Positions 1-8,523 of a DNA stretch of 64,000 nt are shown one piece after another. The DNA lies in assembly GCF_000013165.1 (NCBI RefSeq), contig NC_007798.1, forward strand, positions 558,001-622,000, read 5' to 3'. A program made the translations under genes and the position numbers. Positions within the stretch are counted from its first letter, which is position 1. Every line of letters begins with the position of its first letter. Below the pieces are notes generated by a model. The model was given only the letters and a program-made list of their open reading frames with translations. It did not search any database and was not told the DNA's origin. The stretch is from Neorickettsia sennetsu str. Miyayama. GTDB taxonomy: Bacteria; Pseudomonadota; Alphaproteobacteria; Rickettsiales; Anaplasmataceae.

Positions 1-1326
1 ACAGATCCAGAAAAACACCTCACATCGTGACGCAGTAACCGCACGATACTTACTCTCCTTATTGTCCTCGAAGGCCTCTTTTAAAACAACCGCTATCTTA
101 TGGATTTTCTCCCTCACTAGCACTGTTGGACACATCCTGTCTTTATACCACCTCCTTATCATTGGTTCTATTATTCGCCATACGTTTATCTCTGGATCAA
201 GTTTCGCACAGTTTGCCTCGAGAAAAATTAAATTCTTTTGCATCAAAATAAGATTTGGGTTAATCTCGATACGGAAATCCCTAGAAAGCTTAAAGAAATC
301 ACCCAGAAGACGAGATAGTGAGACCTCCTTCAGCGGTTTGTCTACTATAGGCTCAGCGAGAGCACGACACGCAGAAGCAAAATCTGTTCGGGACCTTTCT
401 ACGTATCCAGCTGAATAATGTAATTCTGCCACGCGGTCGTAGTCTCTTTCTAAGAACCCCTTAATCAGTTCCAAAACGTAAACCTTTGTTTGCTCATCAA
501 TCCTTCCAATTATTCCAAAGTCTACTAATCCAACTTTGTGTCCAGAAATGAGAAATATATTTCCCAGATGCATATCCCCATGAAAAAAGCCATTTACATA
601 GACTTGCACGAAAAATGTCTCAACAAGTCTTCGTGCAAACTGTGGATCACATAACTTGCAGTGTGTCAGTGGCACCCCTTCAAGCCAAGACATAGTGAGA
701 ATTTCATTAGTCGTTAGGCCCCAATAAACTTCAGGTATCACAACTGTTTTATTGGTAAGAAGCTTGTCCTTCATCTCTGACAATGCAGCTGCCTCCATTT
801 TGAGGTCCAGCTCGTTTTTTGTGGAAGCAGAAAATTTCTTCAAAATCGTGATTAGGTTAAAGCGTTTCGGGAGAAAAAACGATAAAATGTACACGATCGA
901 AAAGGCGATTTTGATATCTCGCTTAAAGATCTTTTTTACTCCTGGTTTCAGAATCTTTACAGCCACAACTTCACCTGATAGCGTAATTGCCTTATGCACT
1001 TGCGCAATCGATGCAGAAGCCGTTGGCCTCTCATCTATCCACTTGAAGAGCCTGTCTATTCCTTTTGAAAATTCCTTTTCAATAGATGCCTTTACCTCTA
1101 CGTAAGAAACGGGCTTCACGTTATCACACAGCTTCCTTAATTCGGTAGATAAATCGGAGCAGATAAAATCACCCATACTGGAGAAAAACTGTCCAAATTT
1201 GATGAATGCTGGACCCATCTTCTCCACTTCAGAAACCAGAACAGAATAATTTTTCCTGTACAGGAGCTCAAAATACGCGTAAAAGACAAAATACGCTATT
1301 CTGAATACCCTAAAGAACAAATACAT
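1..1326 (-). CDS. ubiB: UbiB/AarF-family ABC1 atypical kinase, 3' end outside the window
   Basis: This is an open frame of 442 codons from ATG at 1326 that runs off the left edge without a stop, so the C-terminus is missing. UbiB is an atypical protein-kinase-like ATPase needed for ubiquinone synthesis, usually membrane anchored by C-terminal helices. Visible motifs are the family KxGQ signature (KFGQFFSS, about residue 44), an Ala/Ser-rich nucleotide loop (ASASIAQVHKA), the AVKILKPGV strand with the ATP-binding Lys, the catalytic-loop equivalent HGDMHLGNIF, and the metal-binding DFG (VDFGIIGR). An in-frame TAG lies 18 bases upstream of the ATG, and a TTG two codons upstream is the only alternative start. 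It is transcribed away from the IalB-like gene across a 265-bp gap. Family assignment is firm; the exact substrate is not known from sequence. Confidence 0.9.
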   Translation of the reverse strand, partial: MYLFFRVFRIAYFVFYAYFELLYRKNYSVLVSEVEKMGPAFIKFGQFFSSMGDFICSDLSTELRKLCDNVKPVSYVEVKASIEKEFSKGIDRLFKWIDERPTASASIAQVHKAITLSGEVVAVKILKPGVKKIFKRDIKIAFSIVYILSFFLPKRFNLITILKKFSASTKNELDLKMEAAALSEMKDKLLTNKTVVIPEVYWGLTTNEILTMSWLEGVPLTHCKLCDPQFARRLVETFFVQVYVNGFFHGDMHLGNIFLISGHKVGLVDFGIIGRIDEQTKVYVLELIKGFLERDYDRVAELHYSAGYVERSRTDFASACRALAEPIVDKPLKEVSLSRLLGDFFKLSRDFRIEINPNLILMQKNLIFLEANCAKLDPEINVWRIIEPMIRRWYKDRMCPTVLVREKIHKIAVVLKEAFEDNKESKYRAVTASRCEVFFWIC

Positions 1327-1591
1327 GCACAAACAATTTTTCTACTAAGTACAAGAGCGAAAGGAAATAGGTGCAATTCAAAGCAACTTAGGTACTAAAC
1401 TCAGGCCGGTAACACAGTCCACCCCTCAGTACTACATACACAGGTACAATTTCCAACCCAAAAAGAGTGGAAAACAGATAAAAAATACATATACCAGGAA
1501 GTCTCTAAGATTGAAACATCGCCAACCTTGTGCATTTGAAACTTAGAGACTTTCGATGTAACATTCCTTCACCCCACATAGTTCCGCGGTA

Positions 1592-2170
1592 ATGGAAAGA
1601 GCGCTATGCGTATTGTTGTTCCTCTTCGTGCCCTTTTTAACTTTAGCTGATGGTACGCTGACTAAGATATGGACTTTTGAGCGTTGGACTTTCTACACCC
1701 AGGTTGAAGATGGGAAAACTACATGTTTTATTGCTTCTAAACCATTCTTTGTTGCAGGATACCAAACTGATCATGGGGCTTCGTATCTCTGGGTGAGACA
1801 CATCAGTGCAAACATCGATGAAGTTAGTATTACTTCCGGTCACGACTATGGAGACAGCTCATTGCCCCAACTCGCAACCTACAGAAGGAGAGATGAATTT
1901 TTTGAGCACAGACAGACGATGATAGATGGCGCAAGAACGGGTAATTGCAACAAAGGAAAACCATACGACGCGTATATCTTCGACCTGATTGAAGGCGAAA
2001 GGGCCTGGTTTAAGAATGTCGAAAACGATGAAAATGCCGTGCGCTCAATGAATGCAGGTCTTTACGCAGTCGTAGTAGCAAAGTCGAGCCAGCATGGCTG
2101 TTCAACTAACTTTTATTCACTAAGGGGCTTCGCAAAAGCGTATACGAAAATGAAAGAAAACTGTAACTAA
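1592..2170 (+). CDS. secreted IalB-like (invasion-associated locus B family) protein
   Basis: A 192-residue protein with a clear N-terminal signal peptide (hydrophobic LCVLLFLFVPFLTLA, likely cleaved after LTLADG), so it is probably periplasmic or outer-membrane associated. The mature part resembles the alphaproteobacterial IalB family: an early W..YT....G...C segment, a central EVSITSGHDYG strand, an AWFKN motif, and the C-terminal block SSQHGCSTNFYSLRGFAKA ending in a Cys near the terminus, which matches the family's S.RG..T.D.YSL.GF pattern. Three late cysteines (GNC, HGC, ENC) could form disulphides. IalB was first linked to erythrocyte invasion in Bartonella, but most homologues have no proven role. 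The gene stands alone, with a hairpin 16 bases after its stop. Family call is moderate; function unknown. Confidence 0.7.
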   Translation: MERALCVLLFLFVPFLTLADGTLTKIWTFERWTFYTQVEDGKTTCFIASKPFFVAGYQTDHGASYLWVRHISANIDEVSITSGHDYGDSSLPQLATYRRRDEFFEHRQTMIDGARTGNCNKGKPYDAYIFDLIEGERAWFKNVENDENAVRSMNAGLYAVVVAKSSQHGCSTNFYSLRGFAKAYTKMKENCN

Positions 2171-2489
2171 AATTTCTCTTACACCCCATTGCTCATGTCG
2201 TAAGGACATGCAGGCAATGAGCTCTGATTCCAAATGAATAGATGCAGCAAAGTCTCAGAAATTCTTCACAGCATCATCCCACAAAGATATATTCTTGATG
2301 GATTAGAAGGCAGTTTTGGTCAATTTTCTTTTCAAGAGGAACTACTGCAAGAAGAGTAAAGTTTATTGATTGTGAAATTCTTAATGCACAACTCGAAATT
2401 TCCTGAAGTTGCGCCTCGATATTCGCATTTCCTCTTGATTTATTCGGGTTTATATCATAATCTGCAGTTTTGATTGTTTCAGAGAGCTT
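2171..2489. other. 319-bp gap between the IalB-like and HU-like genes
   Basis: No convincing gene is seen. The left end holds the hairpin described at 2187-2219. The right end is AT-rich and should carry the promoter for the HU-like gene. A 97-codon open frame on the minus strand that overlaps the HU gene looks like chance. Confidence 0.5.
2187..2219 (+). terminator. interrupted hairpin after the IalB-like gene
   Basis: An inner stem CATGTC/GACATG with loop GTAAG is stacked on an outer stem CATTGC/GCAATG, separated by one base on the left and three (CAG) on the right. It starts 16 bases past the stop at 2170. No run of T follows, so it is not a classical Rho-independent terminator; it may be an RNA 3'-end stabiliser. 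Confidence 0.4.
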
Positions 2490-2492
2490 TTG

Positions 2493-2789
2493 ATGACAAA
2501 AGAAGTAGTGAAAAATGTTGACTTGATCAATGTTGTTGCTGAAGGTGCTTCGATTTCTAAAGGCCATGCCAAGCGTGCTATAAACGCATTGTATGAGTAC
2601 ATATATGAATCGCTCAAACGCAGGAAGTCTATTAGAATTCCAAAGATTGGAACTCTCTCAGTGGTTAAGAAAAAAGCAACTACTTATTGTGACCCTAAGA
2701 CCAAGCAGATGGTGAGGCAAGCTGAAACTGAAAGAGTGAAGTTCACTATAAGCAGTGTTGTGAAAGGTGATCTCAGGTCTGGAAGTTAG
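2493..2789 (+). CDS. HU/IHF-family DNA-binding protein, divergent
   Basis: A 98-residue protein starting at ATG 2493 (a TTG sits directly before it). It has the HU fold layout: two N-terminal helices (DLINVVAEGASISKGHAKRAINALYEYIYESL), the beta region RKSIRIPKIGTLSV, and a basic arm (VKKKATTYCDPKTKQMVR) where typical HU has the GRNPxTG loop. The arm keeps the Pro (DPKT), but the following conserved P.F.PGK core is altered to VKFTISSVVKGDL. HU proteins bend and compact DNA as dimers. The changed arm tip suggests altered DNA affinity or partner choice. It precedes yebC by 40 bp on the same strand, so the two nucleoid or transcription factors may be cotranscribed. Confidence 0.85.
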   Translation: MTKEVVKNVDLINVVAEGASISKGHAKRAINALYEYIYESLKRRKSIRIPKIGTLSVVKKKATTYCDPKTKQMVRQAETERVKFTISSVVKGDLRSGS

Positions 2790-2829
2790 TTTTAGCTATC
2801 TTGCATCCAGATAGTGTCTCATCTGAGTT

Positions 2830-3567
2830 ATGGCTGGTCATTCTCAGTATGCCAATATAAAGCATAGGAAAAACGCTCAAGATGCGAAGCGGGCAAGGAA
2901 GTTTACCAAGTTGAGAAGAGAGATTCTCGTTGCAGCGCGTTCTGGCCTTCCAGATCCTGAATTTAACCCGCGTTTGCGGTCCGCTCTTGCAAATGCACGG
3001 CGTTTTGGCCTTCCGAAGGATAAAATCGAGTCTGCGATTAAGAGTTCAACTGACAAAACGGAAGGTGATTATCAAGAAGTGTGCTATATGGCTGCTAGTT
3101 CTGGTGGCATGTGGCCTAGTGGTTTTGCAGTCGTTGTGACTGCACTGACGGATAATAAGAACAGGACTGCCTCGAATGTTAAGCATATTCTTTCTAAATC
3201 TGGTTTGGTTTTAGCCGACGTTTCTTTTATGTTTGAGAGTTTCGGGGTTTTTTCGTACCCGAAATCTACAGATTTCGACAAGCTAATGGAGGTCGCTCTT
3301 GAAGCTAGCGCATTGGACATTAAGACTGAAAAGAACCACTTTGATGTCTATTGTAGCAGGGAGAGTTTCGCTGCAACTTCCTTAGAACTGAGAAAGAAGC
3401 TCGGAGAGTATGAACATTCGGGACTGGTATGGAGGGCAAAGACACATCAAGAAGTACCGCCTGAGGTGCACGTCCGTTTAGAAAAATTGGTAGATGCTCT
3501 CGAGGAAGATGACGATGTCCAGCGCGTCTACACTTCCATACTCACAGAGCGGCAATCAGAGAAATAA
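2830..3567 (+). CDS. yebC: YebC/PmpR-family protein (translation factor / putative transcription regulator)
   Basis: A 245-residue protein of normal family length. It opens with the hallmark MAGHSQYANIKHRKNAQDAKRARKF (family consensus MAGHSKWANIKHRK..QDAKRGK.F), followed by the helical domain with LPKDKIESAIKSST and the alpha/beta domains 2-3 (TDNKNRTASNVKHILSKSG, SFMFESFGVF). YebC homologues act as DNA-binding regulators in some bacteria and ease ribosome stalling at proline-rich stretches in others. The second domain has an extra MAASSGGMWPSG stretch around residue 90, where most members read YEGYGPGGVA. Start is the only sensible ATG. It is convergent with groEL across 154 bp. Confidence 0.93.
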   Translation: MAGHSQYANIKHRKNAQDAKRARKFTKLRREILVAARSGLPDPEFNPRLRSALANARRFGLPKDKIESAIKSSTDKTEGDYQEVCYMAASSGGMWPSGFAVVVTALTDNKNRTASNVKHILSKSGLVLADVSFMFESFGVFSYPKSTDFDKLMEVALEASALDIKTEKNHFDVYCSRESFAATSLELRKKLGEYEHSGLVWRAKTHQEVPPEVHVRLEKLVDALEEDDDVQRVYTSILTERQSEK

Positions 3568-3688
3568 ATCAAGTAGGGCAACCCTGAATAATAAAATGGG
3601 GGCGCTGATACGTCACATGAATGAGACACCTGAACCAACCCCATCCAGAACGAAGACTACCTGGATCAAATAACACAAGGGATAAGCA

Positions 3689-3711
3689 GGAGGGGCCCAG
3701 AGTACCCCTCC
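3689..3711 (-). terminator. GC-rich hairpin between yebC and groEL 3' ends
   Basis: A perfect 7-bp stem, GGAGGGG (3689-3695) with CCCCTCC (3705-3711), closes a 9-base loop eleven bases beyond the groEL stop. It is the only strongly G/C-paired element in this convergent gap and could end transcription from either side. No T-run follows on either strand. Confidence 0.45.
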
Positions 3712-3721
3712 CAACAAGCAA

Positions 3722-5368
3722 TTAGAAACCGCCCATTCCACCCATGCCACCACCAGGCATCATTGAAGAAGAACCGTTATCTTTAGTCGGCAAATCAACT
3801 ATTAGGGCTTCGGTAGTCACTAGAACACTAGCAACAGAAACAGCACTTTCCAGTGCGACACGCACTACCTTCGCTGGATCTATAATGCCTGCCTTGAAGG
3901 CATCTACATACTTAAGCTCGCGTGCATCGAAGATCCTGTTAGGATCCTTTGATTCCAGAAGATTGTATGTGATCACAGAAGCATCTTCACCGGCATTTTC
4001 AACAATCTGAGAAATAGGCGCCTTGAGTGCCGTCTTTACGATGTTAATACCAGCCTGCTCATCATCATCATCAGAAGAGAGCTTTTCCAAAACAGCGATT
4101 GCACTAAGCAATGTAGCACCACCACCAGGAACTATACCTTCCTCAACTGCGGCACGTGTAGCATGTAGAGCATCTTCTACACGATCTTTGCGTTCTTTAA
4201 CCTCAACTTCTGTAGCACCACCAACCTTGAGGACAGCAACACCACCAGCAAGTTTAGCAAGTCTCTCCTGAAGTTTCTCCTTGTCGTAATCAGAAGTAGT
4301 CTTGTCTATTTGTGTCTTAATCTGCTTGACCCTCGCTTCAATTGCTGTTTTTTCGCCACCACCATCTACTATAGTCGTGGAATCCTTAGATATAATGATG
4401 CTCTTTGCAGTACCAAGATCTTCAACAGTAAGGCTCTCAACTGTCACGCCCAAATCGTCACTTACTAGTGTTTTAGCACCGGTAAGTATCCTAATGTCTT
4501 CGAGCATCTCAGATCTGCGATCACCGAAGCCTGGAGCTTTAACAGCGCAAGCTTTCAAGCTACCCCTCATTTTGCTAAGAACAAGAGAAGTAAGAGCTTC
4601 ACCCTCAACATCCTCAGCGATTATGACGACTGCTCTGTTCGAACGAACAATCGTTTCCAAAAGAGGAACCATTGGTTGTATGCTAGAGAGTTTTTTATTC
4701 GCGAGAAGGACATAAGGATTGTCAAACTCAACAATCATTTTCTCCGGGTTTGTTATAAAATAAGGAGAAACGTATCCTCTGTCGAAGACCATACCTTGCA
4801 CAACGGATACAGAAAACTCATCTAATCCTTTACCTTCTTCGACAGTAATAACACCCTCTTTACCAACTTTATTCATAGCTTCGGCAATCTTGCCACCAAT
4901 CTCACTATTGCCGTTAGCAGAAATTGAACCAACTTGTGCTATCTCTTCTTCCGAATTTATCTTCTTGGCAACTGATTGAATATACTTCACGACCTCGTCG
5001 CGTGCACGTTTCATACCGGATTTAAGCTTCATCCGGGACCTTTGAGCAGCAATGTGTTTGTGAGCATTTTTGATCATGTTGCCCACCAAGATAGTAGCAG
5101 TAGTAGTCCCATCTCCAGCTTTTTCATTCGCCTGTGAGGTAGCCTGGTTTAATAGCTCGACTATCTTTGCAACCTTCTCATCTTCCGGTTTAAGCTGATT
5201 CATCACCTTATAACCATCCTTGGTTACTTCCGGGCCACCATAAGACTTACTCATTATGACTGGTCTACCCTCAGGCCCAAGTGTTACACCAGCACTTGAT
5301 ACAACCAAGTCAGCTGCATCACGGATAACTCTCTGCAACTGTTCACCACTTATTACTTCGTTCGCCAT
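3722..5368 (-). CDS. groL: 60-kDa chaperonin GroEL
   Basis: A 548-residue GroEL of full standard length. It forms the double-heptamer folding cage in the cytoplasm. Seen in the sequence: the nucleotide loop GDGTTT at residues 85-90 with catalytic Asp 86, the intermediate/apical region ([33 protein letters not shown]), the equatorial return ([12 protein letters not shown], near residue 410) and a C-terminal Gly-Gly-Met tail ([13 protein letters not shown]). Its ATG overlaps the groES stop by one base (TAATG), so translation is coupled. Its tail reads away from yebC. In Anaplasmataceae GroEL is abundant and a major antigen; that is general knowledge, not from this sequence. Confidence 0.98.
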
Positions 5369-5664
5369 TATTTACCCTCCTTAATAGCAATAATATCAGT
5401 CTCCTTCATCACGACGTACTCAACACCGTCATGCTCCACTTCACTGCCTGCCCATTTTCTGTAAAGAACAATATCTCCCTCTTTGACACACACAGGCTGA
5501 AAAGTGCCGTTTGAGTTTTTCGCACCTGCTCCAACAGCTACAACAAGACCCATTGTTGGCTTCTTCTTTGCTGAATCAGGAATATATATCCCACCAGCAC
5601 CATCCTTTTCTTCATGAGGCCTAATAAGGACCTGATCATGTAACATCTTTAATCCAACTTTCAT
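5368..5664 (-). CDS. groS: 10-kDa co-chaperonin GroES
   Basis: A 98-residue GroES cap protein from ATG 5664, chosen because a good Shine-Dalgarno AGGAGA lies at 5680-5675; a TTG frame start 7 codons upstream would include that site and is rejected. Typical elements are [40 protein letters not shown] (mobile loop around residues 18-34) and the roof/base strands ending [19 protein letters not shown]. It forms the heptameric lid for GroEL, encoded immediately downstream with a one-base overlap. A possible heat-shock promoter lies about 57 bases upstream. Confidence 0.96.
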
Positions 5665-5720
5665 AAGTATCTTCTCTCCTATCAATCTCGATTAACCATT
5701 CTAATGACCTACAGAATCAA

Positions 5721-5749
5721 ATATCGTAATCGCTGTGATATTTTTCAAG
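5721..5749 (-). promoter_or_regulatory. possible RpoH-type promoter of groES-groEL
   Basis: On the minus strand, CTTGAA (5749-5744) is followed after 17 bases by CGATAT (5726-5721). CTTGAA matches the sigma-32 -35 core; the -10 match to CCCCATAT is only partial. Its position upstream of the chaperonin operon makes it plausible, but no start site was mapped. Confidence 0.4.
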
Positions 5750-5810
5750 ACCTACATCACATGTACATATGAATCTGCCAAGTCCTATTTTCGATAAATG
5801 AGTTATTTCG

Positions 5811-6755
5811 CTACGAACAAACGGATTGTTTCATTTGAGCAAACAGACTTGATAATCCTGCCACAAGTAGAGTGAACCTTCTCTCGGGAAAAAGCTTATA
5901 CTGTGCTTCTAATTTTGGCAGCGCAAGTAGCATTATCTTGGCCCTATCTTGATAAAAAACATTTTTCAGTGCCTGATCAATAATTTCCAGGTCATAGAAT
6001 TGCTTTTTGCGCAAGTCTTTAATAATTTCATTTTTTGGGATGCCACGTACGGCGCTCGTAAGAACATCAAGAATCGCATCGCAGCACTTCATCAAACTGC
6101 GAATCATTAACATCCCTTCAGCCTCCGAGAACTGAGCTATACTATCGTAAAAGTCATGCACCTCCAGTGCAAAAATACTGCGACAAAACCTATTAACCGA
6201 AGGTGATGCAGGCTCACATAGAGTAAGCATATCATCCACAGTGATATCGCGCGCACCAAAGTAGTGCTTGAACTTTAACATTTCCGTATCTATTGCAAAG
6301 GCGTTCCTTTTGAGATGTTGAACAAAAACTTTGATCGCCTCTCCACCGAAATTCAAACAATACTTATTTGAATAATATATGACTAACTCTTCTAGTGTTG
6401 CGTCTGAAAATGCTATCCTTACTAGATCGTCCCTTTGTGGATGAACCTTAAAGCCATCTCGAGAATACAAACAGAGGTAATTTTCTATTTTTCCTATCTT
6501 TTCTAGAGAAAGTTTTGGATCATCATAAGTGAAAAATACTCTTCCAAAACAAGAGGGGGAGTGCAATTTCTCCAACAAAAGTGTATGCGAACAGTCCTTA
6601 AAATAAACGTGTTCTACCAATAACTGCCCGCTCCTCTTGAAGATTTCCTGTATTTCCTTGACATAGGCCAGATAGATCAACTCGAGCTGACCCTCAAAAA
6701 GGAAAATCCGCTTTGAAGCCAAATCGCTGAACAGGAAAGCGTTTATGCTACACAT
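5811..6755 (-). CDS. holA: DNA polymerase III delta subunit, divergent (HolA)
   Basis: A 314-residue protein with the weakly conserved delta-subunit pattern: an N-terminal degenerate AAA+ domain without a Walker A motif (INAFLFSD..SKRIFLFEG...VKEIQEIF), a middle lid domain (DDLVRIAFSDATLEELVIYYSNKYCLNFGGEAIKVFVQHLKRN) and a helical collar region (RDITVDDMLTLCEPASPSVNRFCRSIFALE). Delta opens the sliding clamp within the clamp loader. Its ATG overlaps the ppiD stop by one base (TAATG), so the two are translationally coupled. Assignment rests on layout and the DxLxxLC/..F-type motifs, so it is less secure than for neighbouring genes. Confidence 0.7.
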   Translation of the reverse strand: MCSINAFLFSDLASKRIFLFEGQLELIYLAYVKEIQEIFKRSGQLLVEHVYFKDCSHTLLLEKLHSPSCFGRVFFTYDDPKLSLEKIGKIENYLCLYSRDGFKVHPQRDDLVRIAFSDATLEELVIYYSNKYCLNFGGEAIKVFVQHLKRNAFAIDTEMLKFKHYFGARDITVDDMLTLCEPASPSVNRFCRSIFALEVHDFYDSIAQFSEAEGMLMIRSLMKCCDAILDVLTSAVRGIPKNEIIKDLRKKQFYDLEIIDQALKNVFYQDRAKIMLLALPKLEAQYKLFPERRFTLLVAGLSSLFAQMKQSVCS

Positions 6756-8518
6756 TACAAAAGGTCTTTTATAAGATCCGAATTTACCTTTACCTTAAAC
6801 TGCTTCATCGCAGCTTGAGTTAGCTCACTTAGCATTGAAAACCCAATCTCTTCGCGCAGCTTAGCCTCAATTTCGGCAACTATTGACTTATCTAGCTCAG
6901 GATTTCTGTTACCCAGAACCTTGCCAGAAAAGAATTCCACATCCGACTCAAAAACTTTTGTTGTGCCCCCGGAATCAATCTGGAATACTTCTGCTATGAA
7001 TTCATCAGGATAGTGGTAGTTCAGCCCTTTACGCTTCGCAATCCCTGGCCGGTACAGAGCCACCTTTTCTGTTTTTTCTCCCCTTTCCTGCTGCTTTTGT
7101 AGAAGCTCAAGCGCAACTTGCATTTGTCTTTTTTTAGACAATGCTTCCATCACTTTGCTTCTAACTTTACTGAAAGGTTGCTTAGCCACTGGTTCAACGG
7201 AAGTAACACGAAACAGTATAAACTCATTCTTGCCAGTGATAACTTCGCTTATAGCACCTTCGCTACTTGAAAAAACCTGCTCTAATAGCTCTTCACTTAC
7301 TTTAACTTTCTTCCCATCCTTATCCAAGGAAAGTCGACTCATGGGAGTAAGGTAATCTATTTCTCCACCGTATTTTCCTACTATTACTTTCCAATCTTCA
7401 CCTAAATGAACCTTATCTCTTATTTCATCGACTATCTGATTTAGTTTGTTCAAACGCATGAACTTCCGGAGCTCATTTAAATTTTTCTCTTTCTCCTCTG
7501 GAGAAACAGAAACTATTTTCACAACTGTGTAAATGTAAAACTTGCCCATATACTTTGCGAGGAGCCATTTATTTCCATCCCATTGGATATTTTTCGGAAG
7601 AAAAGCTGGCAAATCTGTCTTAACTGAACCCTCTATCCGAGTTAGATCATTTGCGTAGAACTCTGGGTTTGCAGAAATAGATCTCTTCATGCGCTCCGCT
7701 TCGTCACGTGAGTCAAACTCCACGTAATTGATGTAATACCTTTTTCCTAATTGCAGACTCTCAAAGCTTTTCTGTACATCTTCATCTGCTACCTCGACCA
7801 ACTCGGGCTTTACATTATCCTCCGAAATAAGAATACACGCAGCAGCTCTGTACTCATCACTGAAAAACTTATCCTTATTTTCTTCATAGAAAGATACGAG
7901 CTCACTCTCGGTTGGTACAGGAGGAGTAGGCAACGCATTTTTATCTACTTTCGCAATACTGACCTCTTTTAGTCCGTACTCAAAATTGTAGAAAAGTTCA
8001 GCCAACTTCCCATACTCACCTTGAATATTAAAAAACGGACCAAAAACAAAGTCTTTACCGATTTCACGCTTCACTTTTCTTATGTATTCTCTTTCCGTAA
8101 GATCGTTACGATCGAGGAAATCATCAAGCTTAGCTCGATCAAATTTTCCATTTTCATTAAAAACAGGATTTTTCTTTATCTTGTCAATTGCGATCGAGGT
8201 ATCAATATGGAGACCCATCTGCTTAAAGAGCTGTTCTATCACCTTGTCTTGGATTAAAGTCGTGAGAACAATCCTGCCAACTCCGATATCTTTAAGCTGG
8301 GTATCTGTGAGCCTAAAGTCAAACATACTTTGAAAATAGCGCTCGTGCTTCTTGTACTCAGAAACAAAATCGTCAACCAGGATTTTCTCCCTTCCAACCG
8401 AAGCGACCACGTCAGACCTGCTACCCGTAATGGACGCGTTTATTGCAGTAACCAAGAGTGCTAGAATCAGGAGTACAAGGATTAACCATTTTGGAGAGAA
8501 AAGCTTCTTTAGTCGCAT
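6755..8518 (-). CDS. ppiD: SurA/PpiD-type periplasmic peptidyl-prolyl isomerase, membrane anchored
   Basis: About 587 residues from ATG 8518 (MRLKKLFSPKW). A single N-terminal anchor (LILVLLILALLVTAINASI) is followed by a SurA_N-like chaperone segment (VASVGREKILVDDFVSEYKKHERYFQ), a second helical arm and a parvulin-like region (SRDEAERMKRSISANPEFYANDLTRIEG), then a long C-terminal chaperone arm. This is the PpiD layout, an inner-membrane foldase facing the periplasm that helps exported proteins fold. An upstream frame extension of 27 codons would overlap the divergent cca gene and is rejected. Its start lies only 5 bases from the cca start on the other strand. Confidence 0.88.
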   Translation of the reverse strand: MRLKKLFSPKWLILVLLILALLVTAINASITGSRSDVVASVGREKILVDDFVSEYKKHERYFQSMFDFRLTDTQLKDIGVGRIVLTTLIQDKVIEQLFKQMGLHIDTSIAIDKIKKNPVFNENGKFDRAKLDDFLDRNDLTEREYIRKVKREIGKDFVFGPFFNIQGEYGKLAELFYNFEYGLKEVSIAKVDKNALPTPPVPTESELVSFYEENKDKFFSDEYRAAACILISEDNVKPELVEVADEDVQKSFESLQLGKRYYINYVEFDSRDEAERMKRSISANPEFYANDLTRIEGSVKTDLPAFLPKNIQWDGNKWLLAKYMGKFYIYTVVKIVSVSPEEKEKNLNELRKFMRLNKLNQIVDEIRDKVHLGEDWKVIVGKYGGEIDYLTPMSRLSLDKDGKKVKVSEELLEQVFSSSEGAISEVITGKNEFILFRVTSVEPVAKQPFSKVRSKVMEALSKKRQMQVALELLQKQQERGEKTEKVALYRPGIAKRKGLNYHYPDEFIAEVFQIDSGGTTKVFESDVEFFSGKVLGNRNPELDKSIVAEIEAKLREEIGFSMLSELTQAAMKQFKVKVNSDLIKDLL

Positions 8519-8523
8519 AGTCA

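Noticed and set aside
2187-2219. Classical Rho-independent terminator after the IalB-like gene
   Set aside because: Stem is interrupted and there is no T-run; kept only as a hairpin with low confidence.
2274-2567. 97-codon minus-strand frame in the gap and over the HU-like gene
   Set aside because: It overlaps a recognised gene, no ribosome site, no known domain.
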